From Haematococcus lacustris (Eukaryota; Chlorophyta; Chlorophyceae; Chlamydomonadales; Haematococcaceae): DNA of 64,000 nt. Every line of letters starts with the position of its first letter. Positions within the stretch are counted from its first letter, which is position 1. A model generated the notes under the pieces. The model did not search any database. It saw nothing but the letters and a program-made list of their open reading frames with translations, and was not told the DNA's origin. The stretch is from positions 9,211,823 through 9,275,822 of the forward strand of contig JASKMD010000031.1 of NCBI GenBank assembly GCA_030144725.1. The letters run 5' to 3'. Below, piece after piece: positions 48,120 to 58,872 of this stretch. Made by a program: the position numbers and the translations under genes.

Positions 48120-48300
48120 CCAACAGCAGCTGCAAGGGCCTCGGGGGAGGTGGTAGGTGACCAGGCTGCCCCCTGCAACCAGCTGCCAGGGCCTGTGGGA
48201 GGGTTGCAGGTGACCGGCTGTCCAATTGCGAGCAGCAACCAGGGCATTGGGGGAGGTGGCTGGGGGCAACCCTGCTCCCATGCCAGCTGCCCCTGCTCGC
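48120..48300. repeat. Degenerate tandem repeat, period about 52 bp
   Basis: Three diverged copies of (G/C)CAAGGGCCT...GGGAGGTGG...AGGTGACC(A/G)GCTG between the CCCCG block and the reverse-transcriptase fragment. Confidence 0.6.
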
Positions 48301-48514
48301 AGCCACTTGAGTTGGCTGCCCCATGCTGGTTTTCCCTTCAAATTCAGTAGCAACTGCGACAATTCCTCGTCCTTACTCTTTGCCCCTGGGCACTATGCCT
48401 TTATGTACCATTCAATCAGCTTTACTATCTGCTTCATATCACTTACTCCCTTTGCCAAAGCCTTGTTGCCTTTCCGCCAGCAGACATCCTTCTCTTGTTC
48501 ACTCACGCCACTTG

Positions 48515-49468
48515 CGGGTTGGGGTCAAGCTGCCACAACCCTTGCTTGCCTACTTGGAAGGTCTGTATAGGGATGATAGCTATGTGCTGATAAATGGCCC
48601 CCATCGTACCCCCCCCGGACTCCGGACCAAGGTGTCAAGCGAGGCTGCCCCATCAGCCCACTCCCGTTTGCTCTTTACATTCACGACGTTAGTAAGGAGT
48701 TCCTAGGTCCTGTTGATGTTGTGAGGGTGCAAGGCACACTTGTCACCCTCTTCATGTATGCTGATGACCTGACCCTGGTGAGCACCTCGCCCCACGGGCT
48801 GCAGTGGCTGGTCTGCCAACTACAAGGCAGATAGGAAACACCTTCCTGTTAATGTGGGCAAGTCAAAGGTGATGGTCTTCAATGGCAACTCACAAACTGC
48901 AGCACCCATCATTGGGTACAAGCATGTGATCCTGCCTGTGGTACGAGAGTTCAAGTACTTAGGCATGCACTTCAATCCTAGCGCCACCCCTGCTTTTGTT
49001 GCCACTCATATATAGGCTGACATGTTCCTCGCCATGCGCCAGGCGTGCAACCGTGCTAGAGAGTATGGGGCCCTGCCGGATCCTTATGCCCTGTGTCACC
49101 TCATCACAATGTTCGTGCTCCCCTTAGGACTGTATGGCAGCCAGGTATGGGGCACTACCTTCCTTGGGCACGGTATGCGGCTCTCCTACCCAGTGCAAAC
49201 ACGCATGCTCTGCTTTCTCAGGTTTGCTGCCAGGGTACGTGGTTCAGTGTCAGGCCTGATGGTGCTGCATGAGTTGGGGCAGCTGCCCCTCCAGCTTTAC
49301 GAGCTCAAAGCTGCCTGCAAGTTCTGGAACAGTGCCAAACTATCCCACAATGACCTGCTAATGAGGGTCATCAAGGCAGATGTGGAGTTCGGCAGGAGCT
49401 GTCAGGTTAGTTTGAGTGCTCAATTGCAGCCGGCCGCCAAAGAGCTGATGGGGGGTGAGTTAACCTGA
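48515..49468 (+). pseudogene. Broken LINE reverse-transcriptase fragment
   Basis: The reading is scattered over several frames. It gives AYLEGLYRDDSYVLING, GCPISPLPFALYIHDVSKE, LFMYADDLTLVST (palm catalytic YADD at about 48757-48768), VGKSKVMVFNG, EFKYLGMHFNP and then a long C-terminal part (49022-49468: QVWGTTFLGHGMRLSYPVQ, GLMVLHELGQLPLQLYELKA). There is a frameshift near 48620-48640, a stop after QLQGR (about 48830) and a TAG before ADMFLAMRQA. The endonuclease and front of the polymerase are missing, as in a 5'-truncated, decayed insertion. It is a different family from the LINE at 0.5-7.2 kb. Confidence 0.85.
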
Positions 49469-49659
49469 AGCCCGGACATGGTCCTAGGCACCAAGGCTTT
49501 GGAAGTTAAGTGGCTTGAGAGGTGGGGGAGGCGTTGGGCTAGTTTTGGTGTAAGCCACCTACCTACCTCAAAGGCCGCTGACCTGCCCTTCCCTCCTCTC
49601 AAAGTTTCAAGGCTTCTACCACAGTCGCTTGCTTTCGGAGGGCCTCGACATTGTACGGA

Positions 49660-49912
49660 TGATATGGCTTGCTGTTGCTACCCCTGCCTGCCAGTAACCC
49701 TGCAGGCCTGGGCCAAGGCCTCGGCCAGGGCTCTGCAGCCTTGCTGATGCTGCCCCTGCTTGCCAATGACCATGCAGGCCAGGGCAAGGGCCTAGGCATG
49801 GGCGTAGGCCTGGGCCAGTGCCAGTGCCTGGGCCAGGGCTCGGTAGCCCTGCTGTCGCTGCTGCTGATGTTGCTGCTGCCCATGCTGCTGTTGTTTGCAG
49901 GTTGTAGAGGTC
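49660..49912. repeat. Degenerate GGCCTGGGCCA / CTGCTG low-complexity tract
   Basis: Imperfect repeats of GCAGGCC(T/A)GGGC(C)AAGGCCT followed by CTGCTG-type words. No gene. Confidence 0.6.
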
Positions 49913-50029
49913 ATTAAGGACCTCCATGGGCCCTCGTGGTGGTCGACGCAACAGCTCGCTGTGCAACACTTGCTTCGCTGCAAATGCCAACACTCATGAA
50001 AGCCGCTACAGTGCTGCATGTGCTGGCAC

Positions 50030-53000
50030 AGTTAGTGTTGGGAGCTGACTTCTTGGTTGGTCTTGGCACAGGACTTTAGTGATGGCAAGGAAGGCTTCTG
50101 ACACTGCCTCGTAGCAAGCCTTGAGCCTTCTGCAAACCCTGCCTGATTGTTTTCCTGTTTCTTGCGTGGCAGGCTGTGCACTAGATTGGATATTGCCTGT
50201 TGCAGCTCTGGCAAAGAGCTGAAGATATGCTTTGCTGCGTGGAGCAGCCACGAGTCTAGCAGGTAGATCTCAAACATGATCATTGGCACCACTAATCATT
50301 GGCATGTCTCCGCTGAACAATCAAGAATTGACAAGCACTCACCTAATCTTGTCACCACCACTGACAAGCTTCATCAGCGTCTTGTACGCATTGTTGTACA
50401 CAATAATCTTCAGCAGGTCCGGCAACTCTGTAATCTTAGCCTGGTGGTAGGCCTTGCAGTACTCTTTCTGCAAGGCTGCATGGAATTGTTTCAATGCTGA
50501 CACCTTCTGCATGCATATGAAACAACATAGCACGCCAAACACCTTGAAGCACAAGCACGTGCATGGCTGTCGTGTAATGCAGCAGGCTAGCATAGACCCA
50601 CGAAATGGGCTGCTCCATGCCTTGTTTCCAGCTGTTCCAGCTCTTCTGCTGGTGTGGCTTGCACCTAAGCCTCTTGATGAGTCCTAGAAGCTTCACGACG
50701 TCTATGCAGTATAGAGTCGCGCTTGGTCAACGCATTTGGGTTCTTGGCTCTCGCACCATCGCTGCAGTTGGTGAGGTCAATGCGGTCAGTTGTCAGCACA
50801 TGGATTCTAGCACAACCACGTATTGCTTCAGCTGCGTTCCGTAGCTACGAATGCTTTTGTCCCTTCGGCCATCGTCGAGCTTTAAATATGGTTCTCGGAC
50901 CAGGCTGGTCCGTGAGGCTCGGCCGGGGTGGTCCGGGGCTGGTCTGAGGCTGGTCCGGGAGTGACTGGCCACTCGGTCCGAATTGTCATGATAACGCGTG
51001 TTTATTCCATTTGTCAGGGAGTGATAACAAGTCCGGTCGCGTTTCAGTGGGCATCTGTGGATGAGTGGGTATTGAATACATTCACGTCGCAAGGGTTTCA
51101 TGTGTACTGAACTAAGCATGTGACAGAGCAATGCATCAAGGTGGATGCTTCGATACTCTTATCGCCAAACATGGTCCCATTACAAGCAGATGTTGGTACA
51201 GCCTTTGGTGCCATCATCTTCCTTTCATGCCGTAGGATGCGCTGGTGGGACCAGCCTCAAGGCGCTCCGACACATCCTGAGAACAAGACAGAAGCAACAG
51301 TCTCGCACAAGCCCGCTTGGCCCAAGATGAAGTGCAGCCGTATCTGCTGGTGTCATAGGTTGATAAGCTTGGCTGGCTAACCAAAGGCTGGCCCGGTAGA
51401 GCCATGTCAGCATGATTACCTGCTCCTTCACCACTACCAAGTGAATGCCTGCAAGGTGGGCAAGTAAGACGATGCCAAACACAAACATCAGCACAATGCC
51501 CACTAGCATGCCCGGACATGCATCGAAGGCGTCCTGCACGGCATCAGTGCATAAAAGGGTTGTATAACGAAACATACCACATGCCAAGGAGTGGGGAGTG
51601 TGCATGATCATAGTGTAGGCGCTCATGTGCACGTGCTTGCCTTGCAAAGCTGGGCATTGCATGCCTCATCACCTACTTGACAAGCGACCCTAGCTGCTTT
51701 GATGGCAGGAACGTCACACGTGCATTGCACGTTCGCACTGGTTGTGCTTGCTGTCACAATGGAGAAAATGCCTGAGGAGGCCAGATTTAAGCAGGGTATG
51801 GGGCACACAGATGTTGTAGGGACCAACGTTTGGCTCTGGGGCACCAACAACAGCAGCTCCTGCAATACATGGCATGGTGCACAAGCAAAAGTGAGAGACC
51901 AGCAATGTGAGAACACTAGGTCTGTGAGATTGCTGGGAGCAATGTGAGAGTGCACTTGCTACAACGTACCACGGAGTTGACTAGTTGTTGCAACACGACC
52001 CAGATGATTCCAGCAAAACTCCCCACAGCCAACATCAAAATGCCCAGCCAGATCATAATGCCCCACCACGCACCCTGCACTACAGAGCACCATGCAAGTA
52101 ATAATGCAGCAGAATGCTGAGCATCACAACTGCAATTCTACTCAGTGGAGCAGGTGCAGTCCACATCTTGAACTATGCACCTGCAATGCGAGAAGGGCAT
52201 AGTGAAGCCGGGGACCCCACTCTTCATGTCTTCGGCCTGCGGCATCCACGCATGCATGAGCGATGAGAAAGGGTGTCACTAGTCGACGGCAGACATCACA
52301 AACATACTAGCTGGGGCCTTGCAACATATCATGCCACTGGTACGGCGTGATAGGATAGTGTGTGCCTATCAGTCATGTGCTTGGCACATTGCCATGGAGC
52401 CATGGCACATGGTCTGCTACCAATCAACACTACTCACCATATAAAACCCACACATCTTTTGGGGGGCAGCTGGGCATAGGAAGCATGTCTCAAGCTCAAG
52501 GTTAGCCCTCTTAATCACATCCCAACGGAAAGCTCAACCACACTAGTTGCATGTGCAAGAGTACCACTGCTGCCTCACCCTCTGAATCCTGCTGCACCTC
52601 CAAGTGACTCCGTAGGAGTGATGCCACGTGGATGAGCACGGCAAACAGAGCATAAACCACGCAGGTACTAAGCAGAGCCGTGGCAACACGGTCCAGCTGC
52701 ATGGAAAAGAGCACGTGCCACTGTGCTTGGAGGGATGCCCTAGAGACTGGCACCCTGTCGCCAAGTGTGCTAGCTGGTACGGTGTGCATATACCTGACTC
52801 AAAGCCCCGCCAGCCACAGTTGTAGCCTGCAGGAACAGATTTATGTTGGGTAGAAGTTGAGTTTGGCTCACTGGTACAACATTAGCCAGGCAACTGAGCT
52901 GTCATCACGGCAAAACACTTACTTGTAGGATTTCCACGACATCTTTAGATTTGTTGTATGCCAGCGTTGTGAAATGGATCCTGATGTGCAGCAGGTGATT

Positions 53001-53160
53001 CTGGTGATGACCAATCCTCCCAGCTAGAGACCGCATGCCATAGCCGCACCCTACCATAGTCCCATTCCAACTGTCCAGAACAGCAGTGCTGTAACCGCGA
53101 CGGATGGCAGGTAGGCCCACCAGGGCCTGAGCCTGCAAAGCGCAGCGATTGCCCACAAGC
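50030..53160 (-). CDS. Probable multi-exon, multi-pass membrane protein, family not recognised
   Basis: Several minus-strand segments are bounded by good splice sites and encode hydrophobic helices: AYLPSVAVTALLFWTVGMG (about 53065-53135, donor GTAGGG), VATALLSTCVVYALFAVLIH (about 52620-52690), WWGIMIWLGILMLAVGSFAG (about 51968-52078, acceptor GTGCAG, donor GTACGT) and MLVGIVLMFVFGIVLLAHLA (about 51440-51520). Between helices three and four lies a Cys-rich stretch (VQCTCDVPAIKAARVACQVG, about 51640-51730), probably outside the cell. After helix four come more polar exons: HAALQKEYCKAYHQAKITEL (50345-50515, donor AG/GTGAGT) and LLDSWLLHAAKHIFSSLPEL (about 50150-50260). Both ends and several junction phases are unresolved. 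The topology recalls four- to five-helix proteins such as Tweety or prominin, but I saw no diagnostic motif and make no assignment. Confidence 0.4.
50885..50975. repeat. Short GGCTGGTCCG repeat
   Basis: Five imperfect copies of the decamer GGCTGGTC(C/T)G in about 90 bp, inside the putative membrane-protein gene. Confidence 0.6.
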
Positions 53161-53525
53161 TAATGTATAGCAACTATGACCCCTTGCAAACAAGTGCTTG
53201 CGCACTCGCCTCTTCAGGTATGCTACAGCCATCATGTAAAAAGTCGCAGGCCCCCTGTCGCGGAGGAGACTCTCACGCAAGGCTAACGTCCGGGCTCCTC
53301 AGAATGCTAATGGGCGCGCAATGCTATGGCATGGGCACGACATGTCCGCACATTTAAACAACAAACGATTTCACTCTAGGCCGGTCCTGGATTGCTTCTT
53401 CCAGGTGGCTCAGCCACCAGATGACGGCTGCTCAAGCAAGAAGGGATAATTTGTCTTTGTACCTTGTACATGAAGCCCCTAGGGGTACCCGTAGCACCAA
53501 AAGTATTCTTCTGTTCAATGCTTAA

Positions 53526-53532
53526 CACAAAG
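53526..53532. other. 7-bp target-site duplication, left
   Basis: CACAAAG, repeated at 59060-59066 on the other side of the transposon. Confidence 0.75.
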
Positions 53533-54179
53533 TCAGGCGCCCCCAACATGGGGTTGGTAATATGCATGCGATTACCCCCTCAATAGTGCATCGTTTTCAA
53601 TAGCGTTTATCACATTGGCACTGGCGGTTTAGTCCGCGTAATCTGACCATCAGCGCTAGCCATTGGAGTCTTTGCTCGCGTACTGCCACATGTGCCCGCG
53701 AATCACAGCGGCGAGACGGGTATCCTTGGCACGGTGAGCCACATCGCTGTGACCCCATCAACCTAGCGTAGTGAGCTGATTGTGCACAAATGGAATGTCC
53801 GGCCAACACCCAACGCGATGTCTGCCGGGCGTGCAGGGCACCTTGACGGGGTGATTTAAACATCTGGGCGTATTCGCTTTCGCCGAACACACCATTTGGG
53901 TCGGCGCACACTAAGGTATCACCGGCTTACACCCCCCCCTCCTCCACTGTGTCCTCCACTGTGTTGCACCCGCTGCACCCATAGAAAAAGCGATACGTAA
54001 TGTTTGTTCTTGACTCATTGGCGGATCTCTTGAAACAAGCCGCACATCAAACAGCCCAGGCCTTAATCCGTTTGACACTTTCAAAGTTACATCATGTTCA
54101 CTAGGCACATGGTATGCATCGACCCACCATGCCCGCCACCCCTCCACCCATCGTTGCAGGAGCCCACCTCATTGAGCCT

Positions 54180-54335
54180 GCCCACCCCCTCCCAGCCCAC
54201 CCCCTCCCAGCCCACCCCTCCCAGCCCACACCCTCCCAGGCCCCCCCCCCTCCCAGGCCCCCCCCTCCCAGCCCACCCCTTCACAGCCCAACCACTTACA
54301 GCCCACCCCCTCCCAGCCCAAACCCTCCCAGCCCT
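54180..54335. repeat. C-rich repeat CCCACCCCCTCCCAGC in the transposon leader
   Basis: About ten imperfect copies of a 12-17-bp unit, ending 37 bp before the transposase ATG. Confidence 0.8.
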
Positions 54336-54627
54336 ACCCCTCCAAACCTAACCCCCAGCCTTTGCAGCCACCATGGGGGGTAAGAGGCCTAGCAAGACGC
54401 GGCGCCAATCAGTGCTGGGCGATTCGCCAAAGACGTATTACTCAGTGTAATAAAAAACATCAAAACAGGAGTTTTTTATTACTTTTAATATATATTAATT
54501 AACTAATTAATTGTTTATTAAATATAAATCAAAATAAGTTAAAATAAATCGCAAAAATCGCCATTTGAGTCTAAACAATTACAGCATACTCCCTTGTGAT
54601 ATATCCCACATATGCAATATATCCTAC

Positions 54628-54990
54628 ATAGCCCCACACCCCAGCCCTTGTGGGTCAGCATGCAACAGGCTAGGCTGTAGCCCCACACTCTAGCCCTAGT
54701 GGGTCAGCATGCAACAGGGCTGGGCTGTAGCCCCACACCCTAGCCCTAATGGGTCAGCATGCAACAGGGCTGTAGCCCCACACCCTAGCCCTAATGGGTC
54801 AGCATGCAACAGGGTTGTAGCCCCACACCCTAGCCCTAATGGGTCAGCATGCAGCCCTAACCCTAGCATGCACCCTAACACTAGCCCTAACCCTAGCATG
54901 CAGCCCTAAACCTAGCCCTGTAGCCCCACACCCTAGCCCCACACCCTAGCCCTAGTGGGTCAGCATGCAATAGGCTGGGCTGTAGCCCTA
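54628..54990. repeat. Subterminal tandem repeat of the hAT, unit about 46 bp
   Basis: Six or seven copies of GTAGCCCCACACCCTAGCCC(T) followed by AATGGGTCAGCATGCAACAGG, degrading to CCCTAACCCTAG near 54850-54910. It lies between the transposase stop and the left end of the hAT, where transposase-binding repeats are common in this superfamily. Confidence 0.8.
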
Positions 54991-56056
54991 GACCCTGTGC
55001 CCTAGGTAACGGCCCCTGGCAGATGCCCCAGCCATCCAGTAATCAATGGCCTCTTTGTAGGGGAACGTCTTGAGGGTGAAGGTCTTGCGGAGGCGGAGGA
55101 TGCGTCGAAGAGGTGACAAGAGGCTCACCCAGCGAGTTGGAACCCTCCTGAGCACCTTGACATCAGTCCCAAGGAGGTTGCGGGAGATGGCCCGCAGTTC
55201 ACCCTGGCGCTTGGGGCTGCGGCAGAAATAGTGGGCTAAGGTGGAGGAAAGGCTGTTGAGCTTGCTAATGACAGGGGTGTCTTCAATTGCCTTGCCAGCC
55301 AGCTGGCCGCGGTGCGCATGGCACCACACCCCTTGAACAAATGGGGCCACCTTGGTGCGCAGTTGCACCACCACGCCAGTGTGGGCGCCCTGCAGCACAG
55401 ATGCCCCATCGCAGCCAAAGCTGACAAGCTTGCTGCCCAGCTGCTCCATAGACAGCTGCAGCTTGCTGCCAACAGTTGCAAGGAGGAGGTCAAGGAGGTC
55501 ATCCGCTGTAGCGCCATCAACAGGTGGCAAATCCACAAAGGTTGCTTGGCGCACGAAGTCCCTGTCCATGGAGTGCATAAAGATGCACATATAACCCTTG
55601 CCATCGTATAACCCTTGTCTCTGGGTCGGCTGCAGCTTGCGCATAGCTGTCTTCAAGGGTCATGACACGACAGCCAGCAGCCTCAACAGCTGATAGCTGC
55701 TGCTTGGCGTGTCTCATGGCAATCTTGTCCACCCTTGCTGTGCCAGCTGGGCTGAGAGGGAGGGCCGCTGGGCTGAGAGGGATGGTACCAAAAGGACGGC
55801 CGCCAGGACTGAGCCCAGCTGCCTTCACTGCGTTAGAGTGCTTGACGGAGGCTGCATGCGTATCGACAGTGGCCTTGCGGGCTTGTATCGACTGAGGGTG
55901 GAGGCAGAACCGGCAGCTGACACGGTCGGGGCTGCCAAGGATAGGCTTAATCCAATGCCCATGGTCCTTGCGCATGCTGTCAGTGATGCCATACTTCTGC
56001 TTGCTGACCCAAGCTCCATCACTGCTGCCTTTCTTCACCTTGCTCTGCAAGGACAA
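54988..56056 (-). pseudogene. hAT-type transposase, zinc finger plus RNase H-like core, frameshifted
   Basis: The N-terminal part (56056 down to about 55620) has a BED-like finger, CRFC followed by THAASVKH. The frame then shifts near 55620-55650, and the second part reads DFVRQATFVDLPPVDGATAD, LVSFGCDGASVLQG, VWCHAHRGQLAGKAIED, FCRSPKRQGELRA and VPTRWVSLLSPL. The GCDGASV, C-H-A-H-R and TRW motifs match transposases of the hAT/ZNF862-like group (RNase H fold). The C-terminal hAT dimerisation region is not seen; the frame ends at YLGHRV (54988). A short unseen intron could explain the frame change, but there is no room for a normal one. I treat the copy as defective. Confidence 0.75.
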
Positions 56057-57242
56057 GATCCTATTGGGAGCTCTTCACAACCTGGGCATCTTGCTGTATA
56101 CCAACCTTGGCAGGTCCATTCTTTTCCAAGTCCGCATCATCATCGCTTGCTACGCTCTGCACCCAAATATACTCATCGCATCGCGTTGTTGACATGCTGC
56201 GTTGACGGACATGCTACGGTTACTGACCTCAACGCCTTCGTCATCGGCACTTGTTGTTACAGAGCGTTGGGACGCTATGTGGTTGTACTGCGATGGATGT
56301 TCGGCTGTGGTGGGCAGCCGCCCGCTTTGGGGTTTGCGGAAGATGGGATACATTGTTGGGGGATAAGTAATAAGCGGAGTACCAAACGGGCGGTGGAGCT
56401 ATTACCGATGTAATAAAGTTCACTCATTTTGAGGACGGTTTTTTCGACTTATTACCGGTTTTTGCGCTGGATTATTACCGACTTATTACATTATTACCCA
56501 ATCGCCCAGCACTGGCGCCAATCCCTGCAAGAGCTGCATGCCCCACCCAAGGCAGGATTTAAGTGCTGCCCCAATGGTTTAAAAGCTCAAAGGAACAAGG
56601 CACAGGTGGAGGCCATGAAATTGCGGGCACAGGTTGAGCAGCTCCACCAGCAGCTCGGTGATGCGGTGGCAGATTATCAGCTGCTGCAGGCAGACACGGA
56701 GCAGCTGCAGGCAGCACACCAAGAGGTGCAGGGTGAGAATGAGTCATTGGAGCAGCTGGCTGAGGAGCGCACCCATGCAATCCAGATGCTGCAGCAAGAC
56801 AAGCGCCGGCTGTCCCTTGCGCTACGCAACGTCCGCCGCTGCCGTGTAAGCGGCCCCCGGCTCACCCGGCATCAGCGGCAGCTAATGAACATCCTGATGC
56901 GGCACCAGGTGTCACCAGAGGTGCTGCAGCGGTGTGCTGAGGGTGGCTATGGCATCCCGTCAGGCACTGCAGCCCAGCAGCCCTGCCCATCTCCTGACCC
57001 ACCCGCGTTCACCACCAACTTCATTCCCACGCAAGTGGGGCGCTGTGGGAAGCCACAACACTACCTCAGCACAGCCAGGCTGGTGCTGCAGACACAGGTC
57101 AGCCACCGCAAGCTGGGCATGTGCAGAGAGCTATTTGTAAATGAGCAGTGCCTGGTGCCAAACCCACACCGACCTGGGCAGAGCACCACTGTGAGGCGGC
57201 AGTTGCGCGTAGTAGCCAAGTACCTGAAGAGCAAAACCCTTG

Positions 57243-57662
57243 GTGAGGCTGGGCTGGGCTGGGCTGGGCTGGGCTGGGCTGGGCTGGGCTGGGCTGGGCT
57301 GGGCTGGGCTGGGCTGGGCTGGGCTGGGCTGGGCTGGGCTGGGCTGGGCTGGGCTGGGCTGGGCTGGGCTGGGCTGGGCTGGGCTGGGCTGGGCTGGGCT
57401 GGGCTGGGCTGGGCTGGGCTGGGCTGGGCTGGGCTGGGCTGGGCTGGGCTGGGCTGGGCTGGGCTGGGCTGGGCTGGGCTGGGCTGGGCTGGGCTGGGCT
57501 GGGCTGGGCTGGGCTGGGCTGGGCTGGGCTGGGCTGGGCTGGGCTGGGCTGGGCTGGGCTGGGCTGGGCTGGGCGTGGTAGCCAAGTACCTGAAGAGGTG
57601 GTGGATGAATGAGGGACTGAGTCAGGGATGACAAGATGACATGCTTGCTACTTTGCATGCAG
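57243..57662 (+). other. Predicted transposase intron containing the GGGCT array
   Basis: GT at 57243-57244 (CTTG/GTGAGG) and AG at 57661-57662 (CTTTGCATGCAG/AGATG). Splicing joins phase 1 to phase 1 and restores an uninterrupted frame. After the array the intron carries a 23-nt near-copy (57575-57597) of the exon sequence at 57209-57232 (GTAGCCAAGTACCTGAAGAG). Confidence 0.7.
57248..57574 (+). repeat. (GGGCT)n array, about 65 units, large transposon copy
   Basis: 327 bp of pure pentamer. The unit has no stop in any of the six frames, which is why an ORF (GLGWA repeats) runs through it. GGG tracts with 2-nt loops favour G-quadruplexes on the transcribed RNA. Confidence 0.97.
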
Positions 57663-58757
57663 AGATGCTGAAGCAAGCCAAGGCGATACACTTGGCATTT
57701 GACGGATGCACAACCAAGCGCCATGGGAAGGTGCTCGTCATCAGGGTCACAGCAGCAGTCCCTAAGCCGCAGGGGCAGGAGGAGCAGCATGGGCAAGCAG
57801 CAGAGCAAGGGGGAGGGCAAGCTCAGCAGGAACCGGGGTCTGGGAAAGAGCCAGTGGGTCAGGGGCAACCGGGTCAAGAGGGGCAGGTGGAGCATGCAGG
57901 GCAGTCATGCCCAACTGCTGCCCCACGCCTCACCACCATCTTCACCGACGTCCTGGGTGTCATCCAGTTGGCCAGCGGCACAGCGGAGGCCCATGTGCGG
58001 GTCATCATGCGGTTGTTGGGTGACCTGGGCCTCGCAGGCATGAATATTGCCGGCATCTGCGCCGACAGCGCATCAGTCAACATGGGGGAATTCACAGGTG
58101 TCATTGCACGCATCAGCCAGCTGCTGCGGGAGGAGGGGCAGGTTGGGGTGACGCGGGCGCAGCCCTGTTACAGCCACGGCATCCACAACACCCTCCTCAA
58201 AGGTCTGGTGGTCCTGCCAGGCACCAGGGCAGCAATCACTGACCTCAGCAGTCTCCTAGCGCAACATTGGGTGGCGCTGAAGCTCGACCGGTGGGGTGCG
58301 AAACCTGAGACACCATGTGACACAAGGTGGGCCAGCTACATTACTGCAGCCTTATCATTGCTTGCCATCTGGCGGCATGCGGGGGATGCAGTGGCTGAGA
58401 TACTTGACTGCCAGCAACGGCGGGCGCCTGCCTGGGCTCGTGAGCTCTGCAAGCACTTGCAGGACTCTGATCTGCTGCTGAAGATTGCTGTTGTGGCAGT
58501 GGTGGGCCAGACATACCTCATGCCTGAGCTACTAGGCCAGCAAGGACGACGGCTTGCATGCCTTTGAGCTATACCGCCACATCCAGCAGGTTTGCAAGGG
58601 CCTGCAGCAGCCATGGGCCAACAACGCGCAGCTGCTGTCACAGCTGCACAGCAAGCTACAACAGCTAGTGCCAGCCGATCAACGGGAGCATCAGAAGCAA
58701 CAGCTGGCCACCTACTTGCAGCAGCACTGTGCAGCCATGGAGGAGTACTACACACAG

Positions 58758-58872
58758 CTCAAATTTGAATTACTAATTACCGATGCGCATGCTCGTGTAG
58801 AGCAACCTAAGCGGCGCGGGTGGTCGCAGCGATGACTGCATGCCCCGAACCGGCTCAAATTTGAATTACTAA
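58758..58872. repeat. Direct repeat flanking the transposase C-terminus
   Basis: GCTCAAATTTGAATTACTAA occurs at 58758-58777 and again at 58853-58872. The first copy is inside the last reading frame (QLKFELL) and the second is 3' of the stop. Confidence 0.85.

Larger units (their letters stand above)
54410..56514 (-). mobile_element. Complete hAT DNA transposon nested in the larger transposon
   Basis: 15-bp perfect inverted ends, CAGTGCTGGGCGATT at 54410-54424 and its complement at 56500-56514, starting with CAG as usual for hAT. It is flanked by an exact 8-bp duplication, GCGCCAAT (54402-54409 and 56515-56522), the length expected for hAT. The total is 2105 bp. The left interior is very AT-rich (54440-54560). 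The right subterminal region repeats TTATTACC (about 56400-56500). The transposase lies on the minus strand. Confidence 0.92.
54373..58835 (+). pseudogene. Transposase of the TCAGGCG transposon, interrupted by the hAT insertion
   Basis: The ATG at 54373 has a consensus Kozak context (GCCACCATGG). It gives MGGKRPSKTRRQ before the hAT enters at 54410; the same frame resumes at 56515 (SLQELHAPPKAGFKCC). A coiled coil follows (about 56590-56830), then a conserved stretch ending [15 protein letters not shown] at 57242. An intron, 57243-57662 (GTGAGG donor, TGCAG acceptor), removes the GGGCT array and an in-frame TGA; phases match (G/AG). Exon 3 has [47 protein letters not shown] and CDTRWASY. This order of Asp, Asp, His and TRW motifs resembles hAT-like RNase H transposases. 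A frameshift near 58540 moves the C-terminus (HAFELYRHIQQVCKGLQQPW) to another frame, ending at 58835. The catalytic assignment is inferred. With the insertion and the frameshift this copy should be inactive. Confidence 0.75.

Noticed and set aside
47322..48350. 342-codon ORF of PRPAP repeats and minus-strand AGRGG ORFs
   Set aside because: Only the (CCCCG)n pentamer, which lacks stops in every frame.
54840..54990. Interstitial telomere sequence (CCCTAA/CCCTAG words)
   Set aside because: The words are degraded copies of the 46-bp hAT subterminal repeat and do not form a uniform 7- or 8-bp telomeric array.
56429..56514. ATG at 56429 as the start of the large transposon's transposase
   Set aside because: These bases belong to the right end of the hAT; the real start is at 54373, on the other side of the insertion.
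57061..57895. Minus-strand SPAQP repeat ORFs over the GGGCT array
   Set aside because: Antisense of the pentamer; the plus strand carries the conserved transposase.
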